Below, piece after piece: positions 43,149 to 50,242 of a stretch of 64,000 nt of DNA. The notes beneath the pieces were generated by a model. The model ran no database searches and was not told the DNA's origin. It saw only the letters and a program-made list of their open reading frames with translations. A program made the translations under genes and the position numbers. Positions within the stretch are counted from its first letter, which is position 1. The number at the start of each line of letters is the position of its first letter. The DNA comes from Paludibacteraceae bacterium (GTDB lineage: Bacteria; Bacteroidota; Bacteroidia; Bacteroidales; Paludibacteraceae): the NCBI GenBank assembly GCA_017461505.1, contig JAFTXV010000007.1:372001-436000 (forward strand), given 5' to 3'.

Positions 43149-44084
43149 TTATTTGGTTTTGCCGTTGCGATAGAGGATGGAACCTATAAGCATTGGCAGG
43201 ACGGTGTTGATGAGCCAGATGAGTGCGACGGCAAGGGCAATGCCGGCTGTGTTCGGACTGAAGACGCCAAAGATAATGAGCGACCAAGTACCACGGATGG
43301 CGATATTAGCCACAGGTATAGATGGGAAGACTGCCACGACCATGTAGTAGAATGGGATGGCAATCATGTATTGCACAAGGGTCATATCCACGCCGCAGAA
43401 ATGGAGCGTGAGGGCGAGTTGGATTGCCCAGATGCTATAGCGGAGCATGGACCATGCGATGGTCTTCATGAAGAGCGGATAGGACATATGCGAGAGCGCA
43501 AGGGAGAGCTGGCGCATCTGGGTGTTGTGCCACTCGTGGCGAGAAAGATAGCGCACGAGGTGAGGCAAGAAGCTAAGCAAGAGCACCAAGACGATGAAAG
43601 CTACAGCGAAATACTGCATAGGGATAGCAGGATGGTAGCTGACGAAGAGCCATGTGGCAGGAATGCCGAAAATGAGTTCAACCACGAGCAGAGCCACTGT
43701 GCCGACGAGACCGAGACCAACAGCTGCGGAGAAGTTACTCTTGTCCTTGAGGAGCATAGCACGAGCTGGATAATCACCTGCGTGATATGGCGTGATGAAA
43801 GCGCCGACATAGCCGTAATAGACTTGGCGCTGAGCGCCCCAGATAGTCATGGGTTCGGTTTTGCGCAGCAGCAAACGCCATTTGCCCGCCTCTGCTACTA
43901 CATTAACAGGCATAAGCAGAAGGGTGGCGATAAGGGTGAGCCACAGACCAATATTGCTAGTGCGGAAAGCGTCGAGAAAAGAAGAATAATCGTCAAAAAT
44001 AATAAGACGATATGCCAAATAACCATACGCCGCAAGAATGAGCAGCGTATTGAAAATACGGAGGTATGGTCTGTTGGGTTTCAT
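43149..44084 (-). CDS. Flippase-like lysylphosphatidylglycerol synthase TM domain protein
   Basis: A 311-residue polytopic membrane protein (about eight helices) of the UPF0104/LPG_synthase_TM family: VNVVAEAGKWRLLLR, GYVGAFITPYHAGDYPARAMLL, then ALLVVELIFGIPATW and SIPVANIAIRGTWSLIIFG. Related proteins are domains of MprF or stand-alone flippase-like proteins of unknown cargo. The start is MKPNRPYLR at 44084; the predicted transcription start is only a few bases upstream, so the mRNA is nearly leaderless. Confidence 0.85.
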   Translation of the reverse strand: MKPNRPYLRIFNTLLILAAYGYLAYRLIIFDDYSSFLDAFRTSNIGLWLTLIATLLLMPVNVVAEAGKWRLLLRKTEPMTIWGAQRQVYYGYVGAFITPYHAGDYPARAMLLKDKSNFSAAVGLGLVGTVALLVVELIFGIPATWLFVSYHPAIPMQYFAVAFIVLVLLLSFLPHLVRYLSRHEWHNTQMRQLSLALSHMSYPLFMKTIAWSMLRYSIWAIQLALTLHFCGVDMTLVQYMIAIPFYYMVVAVFPSIPVANIAIRGTWSLIIFGVFSPNTAGIALAVALIWLINTVLPMLIGSILYRNGKTK

Positions 44085-44090
44085 TTTCGG

Positions 44091-44122
44091 GTGCAAAGAT
44101 ACTAAAAATTTGTGTAAACACA
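44091..44122 (-). promoter_or_regulatory. Promoter of the flippase-like gene
   Basis: Minus strand TATCTTTG (about 44100-44093) with TTGTG near the -33 position. Divergent from the 44180 gene's promoter. Confidence 0.6.
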
Positions 44123-44139
44123 AAATTTTTTTGCAATTG

Positions 44140-44175
44140 TTGGGATATTTGCGTTATTTTTAGTACTTTTGCAGG
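44140..44175 (+). promoter_or_regulatory. Promoter of the HhH/beta-barrel gene
   Basis: TTGGGATATTTGCG at 44140-44153, spacer, TACTTTTG at 44164-44171. The ATG at 44180 follows directly, so the leader is only a few bases. Confidence 0.68.
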
Positions 44176-44179
44176 TGAA

Positions 44180-46030
44180 ATGAAAGGAATTAGATGGATA
44201 TTGTCATTAGTGGGGTTATGTATGGTTTTGGCTATACATAGTCAGAGTATAGTAATGGAAACTGCAATAGAAGATATATTGGAGGATATCTACAATCAAC
44301 TTTCGGAAGAAGACGAGATATTGCAAGAGGATGTGCAAGAACAGTTGATGAATATAGCGGCGAATCCTATTAATTTGAATAACACGAATGCTGATGAATT
44401 GGCAGAGTTGATGTTCTTGAACGATGAGCAGATTGATGCCATTTTGATGTATCAATATGAGCATGGTTTTAAAGATATCTATGAATTGCAACTGATTTAT
44501 TGTCTAAAGGATTATGAGATACGGAATCTGTTGCCGTTTATCTATATAGGTGAAGCAAAGGAGAATATAGATATGTATTTTCGGAAGGTGTTTCATTATG
44601 CAAAGCATGAAATGACGCTGAGAATGGATGCACGGAATATAGAGGATTTTGAGGGCGATCCGATGTATGGGAAACTAAGATATCGGTTTAACTATAAAAA
44701 TAGGGTACAGGCGGGTGTAAGTGTATTGAGGCGACAAGGTGATGAGGCGATAAGGCAAGAAGGCGAGAGATGGGATTATGGAGGATATATTCAACTAAAG
44801 GATATTGGTCCTATGAAAACTGTTGTAGCCGGCAATTATCAGGCAAGTTTTGGTTATGGATTGGTGGTCGGTAGCCCGTTCAAACGAGGAAAAAGTGCCT
44901 ATATTCAGTCAACTGCTACAACGGATGAAGGGTTGAAGAAATATAGTTCGGTAGGAGATAGTTACAACTATTTTCATGGTGTGGGTGCGACGGCAAGAGT
45001 GAGCAGTTGGGCAGATGTGAGTGCGTTTTATTCGCTTCGCAAAGGCAAGGAGGATGCGTGGAATCATGTGGTGGGCGTGAATGCAACAGGCCGATGGAAT
45101 CGGCTGAAAGTGGGAATAACGGCGGTGGAGACAATAGAGGCAACGAATTCGTCGCAGTTTAGAGAACGCTCGCAAGCGAGCTACAGTTTAGAGGTGAAAA
45201 GGCGAGAGGCGAGCGGAGTGATGGGTGTGAATGCGAGGTGGAATATGGGTAAGGTGGATATTTGGGGTGAAGTGGCAACAAGTCATGGAAATACATGGGG
45301 AGTGGGTGTGATAACGGGTGTGCGATATAGACCCATATCGGATGTGAATTTATTGGCGATATATAGGTATTATTCGCCTGAATTTGATAATGTGTATGCT
45401 AATTCGTTGTGTTCATGGTCGAGGATAAAGGATGAGCATGGCGGATATTTAGGAGTGGAATATAATCGATTGAAAAACTGGCAATTGTCGGCATTCGGAG
45501 ATGTGTGGAAAACAGGCTTCGAGACCATGGCACAAACTGATTTCATACCGCAGAAAGATTACCGAATGCATACGCGTTTTCGGGTAAAACGCAAAGACGA
45601 AAAAGACACTTATTCGCTCAGATGGAATATGGTGTATGAGTTTGGTCAATGGAAGATGAAGATGCAAGCGGATGGCAATATGGTGCAGGCAAAAGGAGCG
45701 TGGACATATGGTTGGTCGGTACTGCAAGATGTTGAATATCGGTTTTCTAAAGTGCCAATCGTGTTGCAGTTTAGGGCACAAGCGTTTGATGCGAGAGAGT
45801 GGAACAACCGCGTATATATTTACGAAAATGATGTGCTGTATGCGTATGCTATTCCGTTTGTGTATGGATTAGGTGGGCGGTTTTGGTTGAATGCGCGGTA
45901 TAAGATTAACGATATTTTTTCGGTGTATCTGCGTGTGAGCGAGACAATATACCAAGACGCATGGGCGGTGGAGCATAATAAAAAAAGTACGCGCACGGAT
46001 GTACACGCATTGTTGAGAGTGAAGTTGTAG
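44180..46030 (+). CDS. Helix-hairpin-helix domain protein with predicted outer membrane beta-barrel
   Basis: A 616-residue exported protein: signal peptide (LVGLCMVLAIHSQS, cut near 20), then a ComEA-like helix-hairpin-helix region (ANPINLNNTNADELAELMFL ... YELQLIYCLKDYEI, about 55-120), then ~480 residues of alternating beta-strand pattern ending DVHALLRVKL, as expected for a barrel. Such HhH-plus-barrel proteins are common and uncharacterised in Bacteroidota; DNA uptake has been suggested by analogy only. Two repeat-like strings are translated in frame (44730-44770, RRQGDEAIRQEGER; 45188-45222, KRREASGV). Start MKGIRWIL is fixed by the promoter. Confidence 0.78.
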   Translation: MKGIRWILSLVGLCMVLAIHSQSIVMETAIEDILEDIYNQLSEEDEILQEDVQEQLMNIAANPINLNNTNADELAELMFLNDEQIDAILMYQYEHGFKDIYELQLIYCLKDYEIRNLLPFIYIGEAKENIDMYFRKVFHYAKHEMTLRMDARNIEDFEGDPMYGKLRYRFNYKNRVQAGVSVLRRQGDEAIRQEGERWDYGGYIQLKDIGPMKTVVAGNYQASFGYGLVVGSPFKRGKSAYIQSTATTDEGLKKYSSVGDSYNYFHGVGATARVSSWADVSAFYSLRKGKEDAWNHVVGVNATGRWNRLKVGITAVETIEATNSSQFRERSQASYSLEVKRREASGVMGVNARWNMGKVDIWGEVATSHGNTWGVGVITGVRYRPISDVNLLAIYRYYSPEFDNVYANSLCSWSRIKDEHGGYLGVEYNRLKNWQLSAFGDVWKTGFETMAQTDFIPQKDYRMHTRFRVKRKDEKDTYSLRWNMVYEFGQWKMKMQADGNMVQAKGAWTYGWSVLQDVEYRFSKVPIVLQFRAQAFDAREWNNRVYIYENDVLYAYAIPFVYGLGGRFWLNARYKINDIFSVYLRVSETIYQDAWAVEHNKKSTRTDVHALLRVKL

Positions 46031-46069
46031 GGTGGAAGGTGTAAGGTGAAAAGTGTAAAGGCAAGGGTG

Positions 46070-46561
46070 TTATTTCTTGAATGAGAAGTATTTTTGCCCA
46101 AAGAAACTGATTATAACCGTGATGATGGTGATGATCATTTTGGATGGAGTTGGATATATACCGCACACTTCTACAAACAACTTTAGTCCAAAGTAGTTAA
46201 CCAACAAGTTCACTATCACAATCAGTATATAACGCCAAAGTTGCTTATATCCACGAAGCGAAGATTGCGTAAACGTCACATATTTATTCAGCCAAAATCC
46301 TGTAAATAAGGTGATTGGGAAGACAATGAGCAACGTCATTATATGGGGCGTGAGGCAGATTTGAGAACTGAAAGGTAAGGAGATATACACCAATTCATGC
46401 CCTATAACAAAGTTGTACAAAATAAAGTACAAGACCCAATCCAACACCATATTTCCACCGCCGCAAGCAGCATAGCGAAATAGCTGTTGAGGGATGTATC
46501 TACGAAATGGTCGATAGAAAAAATCGACTATTTTGGTGATTATTTGGGCGAATGTTTGCAT
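46070..46561 (-). CDS. GtrA family membrane protein
   Basis: A 163-residue protein with four membrane helices and the GtrA pattern RYAACGGGNMVLDWVLYF (helix 1) and FWLNKYVTFTQSS (loop between helices 2 and 3). GtrA-like proteins are proposed flippases for lipid-linked sugars or partners of glycosyltransferases. The start is MQTFAQII at 46561; a longer frame to 46639 would cover its own promoter. It is the only minus gene in a long plus block. Confidence 0.85.
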   Translation of the reverse strand: MQTFAQIITKIVDFFYRPFRRYIPQQLFRYAACGGGNMVLDWVLYFILYNFVIGHELVYISLPFSSQICLTPHIMTLLIVFPITLFTGFWLNKYVTFTQSSLRGYKQLWRYILIVIVNLLVNYFGLKLFVEVCGIYPTPSKMIITIITVIISFFGQKYFSFKK

Positions 46562-46590
46562 TTTTGAAAAAAAAATTGTACTTTTGCACG
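46553..46590 (+). promoter_or_regulatory. Promoter of rsmA
   Basis: TACTTTTG at 46579-46586 and TTTG at 46555-46558. The -33 box lies across the start codon of the divergent gtrA gene. Confidence 0.6.
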
Positions 46591-46606
46591 CTGAATTGTT
46601 TTCGGC

Positions 46607-46640
46607 TGCAAAGGTACTACAAAAATTGCAAATATGCAAA
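46607..46640 (-). promoter_or_regulatory. Promoter of gtrA
   Basis: Minus strand TTTGCATATTTGC (about 46640-46628), spacer, TACCTTTGCA (46616-46607). Confidence 0.68.
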
Positions 46641-46665
46641 CTATTTTACCTTTTACCGAAAAATA

Positions 46666-46687
46666 TTAACTATTAATTATTAACTAT
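46666..46687. repeat. 22-base TTAACTATTAATTA-type repeat, copy 2
   Basis: Identical over 22 bases to 26332-26353, placed in the leader of rsmA. Confidence 0.85.
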
Positions 46688-46712
46688 CCAATGGACGACT
46701 ATCATCAGCAAA

Positions 46713-47480
46713 ATGCAACAAGTAAGAGCCAAGAAATTTTTGGGTCAGCATTTCTTGAAGGACTTGAGTGTCGCCCAACGAATTGCTGAGACCATTAGCG
46801 CAGGTCGTGTCTTAGAGATAGGACCTGGTATGGGTGTGCTCACGCAGTATCTCCTCAAAAATCCTAATCTGCAAACTACCGCTATCGAGATTGATAGGGA
46901 GAGTGTGGCGTACCTCAAGGAGTGGTACTCCGAGTTGCACCTCATCGAGGGCGACTTCCTCAAGCTCGATCTTAATATCATTTACCCCGATGGCGAGTTC
47001 TGCGTGATAGGCAATTATCCGTATAATATCAGCAGTCAGATTTTCTTCAAAGTGCTTGATAATAAGGACCGTATTCCTATCTGCTCAGGTATGATTCAGA
47101 AGGAAGTGGCAGAGCGTATCGCCAGCAAACCAGGCAAGAAGGCGTACGGTATCCTCAGTGTACTGCTGCAAGCATATTATGATATAGAATATCTGTTCAC
47201 CGTGGATGAGCATGTGTTCAACCCTCCGCCGAAAGTTAAGTCGGCGGTTATCCGAATGAAAAGAAACAACCGCCAGGGATTGGGCTGCGACGAGGCGCTG
47301 TTTAAGAATATAGTAAAAACAGCATTCAACCAGCGCCGAAAGCAGATGCGCAATTCGTTGATGCAGCTCGTAGGAAAAGACAATCCTATACTCAACGAGC
47401 CCATCTTCACGAAGCGCCCCGAACAACTGAGTGTCGAAGAATTTATCGAACTCACCCAACTAATTCAAAATTCAAAGTAA
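46713..47480 (+). CDS. rsmA: 16S rRNA (adenine(1518)-N6/adenine(1519)-N6)-dimethyltransferase
   Basis: A 255-residue methyltransferase (KsgA) that dimethylates two adjacent adenines in helix 45 of 16S rRNA during 30S maturation. Motifs: KKFLGQHFLKD, VLEIGPGMGVLT (SAM motif I), AIEIDRESV, and GNYPYNISSQI (catalytic NxPY). Length is normal. Loss of the family gives kasugamycin resistance in other bacteria. Its long leader carries a TTAACTATTAATTA repeat; corA follows after 21 bases. Confidence 0.97.
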   Translation: MQQVRAKKFLGQHFLKDLSVAQRIAETISAGRVLEIGPGMGVLTQYLLKNPNLQTTAIEIDRESVAYLKEWYSELHLIEGDFLKLDLNIIYPDGEFCVIGNYPYNISSQIFFKVLDNKDRIPICSGMIQKEVAERIASKPGKKAYGILSVLLQAYYDIEYLFTVDEHVFNPPPKVKSAVIRMKRNNRQGLGCDEALFKNIVKTAFNQRRKQMRNSLMQLVGKDNPILNEPIFTKRPEQLSVEEFIELTQLIQNSK

Positions 47481-47501
47481 CCATTCAAAATTAGTGTAGC
47501 C

Positions 47502-48455
47502 ATGGCTGAATTAAAGATTTTCTATAAAGACAAAGACAAAGATAAAATCAAAGTAGGACGCAGTGTAAACATCCTCACCAGTCTTGACAAATCCGATATT
47601 ATCTGGATCGACCTGCTGGACGTAAGCGACCGAACAGAGGGCGTGCTCGAGGATTTCCTCAAAATCGACATCCAAGAGGACGAAGAGATGGAAGAGATCG
47701 AGATGTCATCTCGTTATATCCAAACCGACGATTCCATCGTGGCTAACTCCAACTTCCTCCGCGATAATTTCGAGGTAGAGCCCGTCAATTTTATCCTCAA
47801 AAACAGCATTCTTGTCACCACGCGCGACGTTGAACTCGCCAGTTTCAATGAGACGGTCAAGAAGATGCTCGTAAACACACGCAACTTCCCAACGGGCTAC
47901 CACGTACTTGTTTCGCTCATGGAAACACGTGTCGAAAAAGATGCGGATATGATTGAGGATACTACTGACCTTATCACCAAACTTTCTGGTGAAATCAACG
48001 CCAAAGACCACGTGGACGAAGAAGTACTTATCCAAATCAAGGACCTTCAGGAAAAAGTTACCATTATCCGTCAAAACATCATGGATAAACAACGTGTGAT
48101 TAGCAACTTCCTCAAGTGCGACTTCTTCCCAACGGAGCTCCAACCACGCCTCACAATGATTATCAAGGATATCAATTCTCTGTTCGATTACACCCGTTTT
48201 GGTTTTGACCGTCTGGACTACCTCCAGGATACTTTCCTCGGTCTTGTTAATATCGAGCAGAACAAGATTATTAAGATCTTCACCGTGGTGAATGTGGTAT
48301 TTCTCCCACCTACATTGATTGCCAGCATGTACGGTATGAACTTCGACTTTATGCCAGAACTTCATTGGAAACTCGGCTATCCGTTTGCTATTGGACTAAT
48401 GCTTGTTTTCACACTAGCTATCTTTCTCATTTTCAAGCTGAAGAAGTGGTTATAA
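47502..48455 (+). CDS. corA: Magnesium/cobalt transporter CorA
   Basis: A 317-residue CorA-family channel: a large cytoplasmic N-terminal domain with acidic segments (DIQEDEEMEEIEM), a long stalk helix (DLTTKL ... VTIIRQNIMDKQRV), and two C-terminal membrane helices. The first ends in the selectivity motif YGMN (about 279-282), and the short basic tail (KLKKW) is typical. It follows rsmA after 21 bases and probably shares its promoter. The intergenic region behind it is the origin-like segment. Confidence 0.94.
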   Translation: MAELKIFYKDKDKDKIKVGRSVNILTSLDKSDIIWIDLLDVSDRTEGVLEDFLKIDIQEDEEMEEIEMSSRYIQTDDSIVANSNFLRDNFEVEPVNFILKNSILVTTRDVELASFNETVKKMLVNTRNFPTGYHVLVSLMETRVEKDADMIEDTTDLITKLSGEINAKDHVDEEVLIQIKDLQEKVTIIRQNIMDKQRVISNFLKCDFFPTELQPRLTMIIKDINSLFDYTRFGFDRLDYLQDTFLGLVNIEQNKIIKIFTVVNVVFLPPTLIASMYGMNFDFMPELHWKLGYPFAIGLMLVFTLAIFLIFKLKKWL

Positions 48456-48676
48456 ACAAGTTTTCAACAATGGCTAACTTATATTGTTGATGAGATTTGA
48501 TAACCCAAACTTATCAATCTTATCAACAATCAAACGCCAATAAATATTCCTTCTAACCTACTAATAACAAGATAAATACGCAAGTTTTCCACATTTTCCC
48601 AGACTAATAATAATAAAGGAATCTTTAATTAATTCTATTTTTATTATTTAAGGTGTAGTTTGCCTTTTGTATTGTT
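48456..48676. other. Candidate replication origin: DnaA-box-like cluster with AT-rich flank
   Basis: Within 135 bases are TTTTCAACA (48461-48469), TCATCAACA on the minus strand (48485-48493), TTATCAATC (48511-48519), TTATCAACA (48520-48528) and TTTTCCACA (48585-48593), each one or two changes from TTATCCACA. The following 48601-48660 segment is almost only A/T (AATAATAATAAAGG ... TTTTTATTATTTAA), as expected for an unwinding element. No gene fits here. Confidence 0.55.
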
Positions 48677-49300
48677 ATGAAACCCGTCAATCCACAAGAT
48701 ACTCCTCGCGCAGCTCAATTCGAGATTTGGAAGAATGCTCCAAATCCTATGCTTGTTTTTGTCAAACGCTTGGATGTCACCAATCTTGTGCGAATTAGTC
48801 GTCGAAAGCATTTGAAATTCAATATGCTGCTTGATTATTGTATTGGTAAGGCCGCAATCCATCAAAAAGAGTTTTATCTCTTGCCTGTAGGCAATCAACT
48901 CATACAGTTCGACAAGATTGCTATCAATACCATAGTCAAGAATCATACAGGCGATGTCAGTTCATGCGATATTGCTTTTGATGGCGATTTCAACACCTAC
49001 TGCAACGACTATATGAAATATACCGCTCAGGTCGCTCAAACCTGCATTGATCGTGATTTATCTAAGGAATGTATGGTGATTGGCACTTCGGCTATTGTGG
49101 ATACGGAATTGGAGTTTGCGGGTGGTATGTATAGCGGCATATATAATAATCCGTATATTATATGGGGCAAGTATCACCGCAGTTGGTTCAAAACTACATT
49201 GATGTTATCTTTCCAGTTCCACCATGCTCAGATGGATGGCGCCCACGCAGCCCACTTCCTCAATACGCTCCAAGAGGAAATTAATAAACTTAGATGTTAA
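48677..49300 (+). CDS. Chloramphenicol acetyltransferase-like (CAT family) acyltransferase
   Basis: A 207-residue protein of the trimeric CAT family. The catalytic His lies in FQFHHAQMDGAHAAHF (canonical HHAVCDG), and the N-terminal strand FEIWKNAPNPMLVFVKRLDVTNL and the YNNPYIIWGK region fit. Most chromosomal Bacteroidales members are of unknown substrate and need not confer drug resistance. It stands alone between the origin-like region and a repeat-rich gap. Confidence 0.82.
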   Translation: MKPVNPQDTPRAAQFEIWKNAPNPMLVFVKRLDVTNLVRISRRKHLKFNMLLDYCIGKAAIHQKEFYLLPVGNQLIQFDKIAINTIVKNHTGDVSSCDIAFDGDFNTYCNDYMKYTAQVAQTCIDRDLSKECMVIGTSAIVDTELEFAGGMYSGIYNNPYIIWGKYHRSWFKTTLMLSFQFHHAQMDGAHAAHFLNTLQEEINKLRC

Positions 49301-49403
49301 TACATATAATTTATAAAATGCTTTTCACTCTAAACACTAAACTGTAGTATCAAAGATGCGTCCACTAAATAGTATATTTTTTTACCATTTCCCTTGTAAA
49401 TCT

Positions 49404-49460
49404 TAGGTGATTCTTAGGTTATTCATAGGTGATTTATAGGTTATTTTTAGGTGATTCAGC
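49404..49460. repeat. Phased TAGGTGATT/TTAGGTTATT string
   Basis: Short units TAGGTGATTC, TTAGGTTATT, ATAGGTGATT, TATAGGTTAT and TTTAGGTGATTC follow one another with about 10-base spacing. Confidence 0.75.
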
Positions 49461-49491
49461 AACTTTCACTATAAGATCAACATAATATACT

Positions 49492-49508
49492 CTTAAAACT
49501 TTTAGAAC
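49492..49508. repeat. 17-base repeat, copy 2 (inverse of 43130-43146)
   Basis: CTTAAAACTTTTAGAAC; exact reverse complement of the copy at 43130-43146. Confidence 0.8.
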
Positions 49509-49536
49509 TTTTAAAACCTTTTAACTTTCCAAAACT

Positions 49537-50046
49537 ATGGCACAAATCACCCTCAACCATCCCATTGCGGAGATTCACGGCACTCTCAGCAAGCGCAGCA
49601 ACATTGTCAATCGTCAAAAGAAATACCGTGTCAACGGTCGTGTCATTCACGAAGGCAAGCAGGAATCCTATGCTATCCAAAACCCTCGTGATTGGAATAA
49701 AAACCCTGCCCAAGGAGCCGAACTCGCCAACCAAACTGCTTGGCAAGAGGCATGCCGCCGTACTGCCCAAATCCTGCAAGCAGCCCAACCCGATGGACCA
49801 ACAGAGCAGCAACTCTTCGAACGCCGTATCAATCAAATTCCAGACTACTACACATTGGAAGAATCCCGCACATTGCTCGAGGATTTCCGCCGTCGTTATG
49901 AGGCTCAACTGCCCAACACCCGTGGCAAACACCCAGACGCCCAAGCACCCATTGATCCAAAGACTGGCAAAGGCAAACAATACGCTCAATTCCCCGCTTT
50001 CATTCGCACGATCATCTACTACACCCTCAAATCCAATCAAGCATAA
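49537..50046 (+). CDS. Conserved hypothetical protein
   Basis: A 169-residue, soluble, strongly polar protein. No signal peptide or membrane segment. It starts with a beta-rich region (ITLNHPIAEIHGTLSKRSNIVNRQKKYRVNGRVIHEGKQES) resembling small DNA- or RNA-associated proteins, followed by a helical, Arg/Gln-rich middle and a Tyr-rich C terminus (PAFIRTIIYYTLKSNQA). The family looks like a Bacteroidales-restricted one; I do not recognise a function. A 16-base inverted repeat begins 25 bases past its stop. Confidence 0.65.
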   Translation: MAQITLNHPIAEIHGTLSKRSNIVNRQKKYRVNGRVIHEGKQESYAIQNPRDWNKNPAQGAELANQTAWQEACRRTAQILQAAQPDGPTEQQLFERRINQIPDYYTLEESRTLLEDFRRRYEAQLPNTRGKHPDAQAPIDPKTGKGKQYAQFPAFIRTIIYYTLKSNQA

Positions 50047-50070
50047 AGAACATTATTAATTTTTCAATTA

Positions 50071-50169
50071 GTGATGCATTGATGCATCTGTAGCGTTGGT
50101 TTTATAAAATTCACACGGGCGCGGGCGTGAGTTTTTAATTAATGTCGCATCGTTGCATCAATGCATCAC
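50071..50169. repeat. 16-base perfect inverted repeat bracketing a 67-base spacer
   Basis: GTGATGCATTGATGCA (50071-50086) and TGCATCAATGCATCAC (50154-50169). The spacer holds a GC-rich CACGGGCGCGGGCGTG word. The size and ends would fit a miniature inverted-repeat element or a long regulatory hairpin. Confidence 0.8.
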
Positions 50170-50176
50170 AGAAAAT

Positions 50177-50210
50177 TTGCTCAGTTCAAAAAAATATACT
50201 ACCTTTGCAG
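50177..50210 (+). promoter_or_regulatory. Promoter of the 50243 gene
   Basis: TTGC at 50177-50180, 19 bases, TACCTTTG at 50200-50207. Confidence 0.7.
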
Positions 50211-50242
50211 CAACTTTGTATAACCTTATAATATATAGCCTT

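Noticed and set aside
20464..43173. Long antisense open frames, e.g. 41224-42210 and 42223-43173 opposite malQ and 57625-58956 opposite pgk
   Set aside because: They are shadows caused by codon bias of clearly conserved genes on the other strand and lack promoters or family features.
48677..49300. Drug-resistance call for the CAT-like gene
   Set aside because: Only the family is supported; most chromosomal members have unknown substrates and no mobile context is present.
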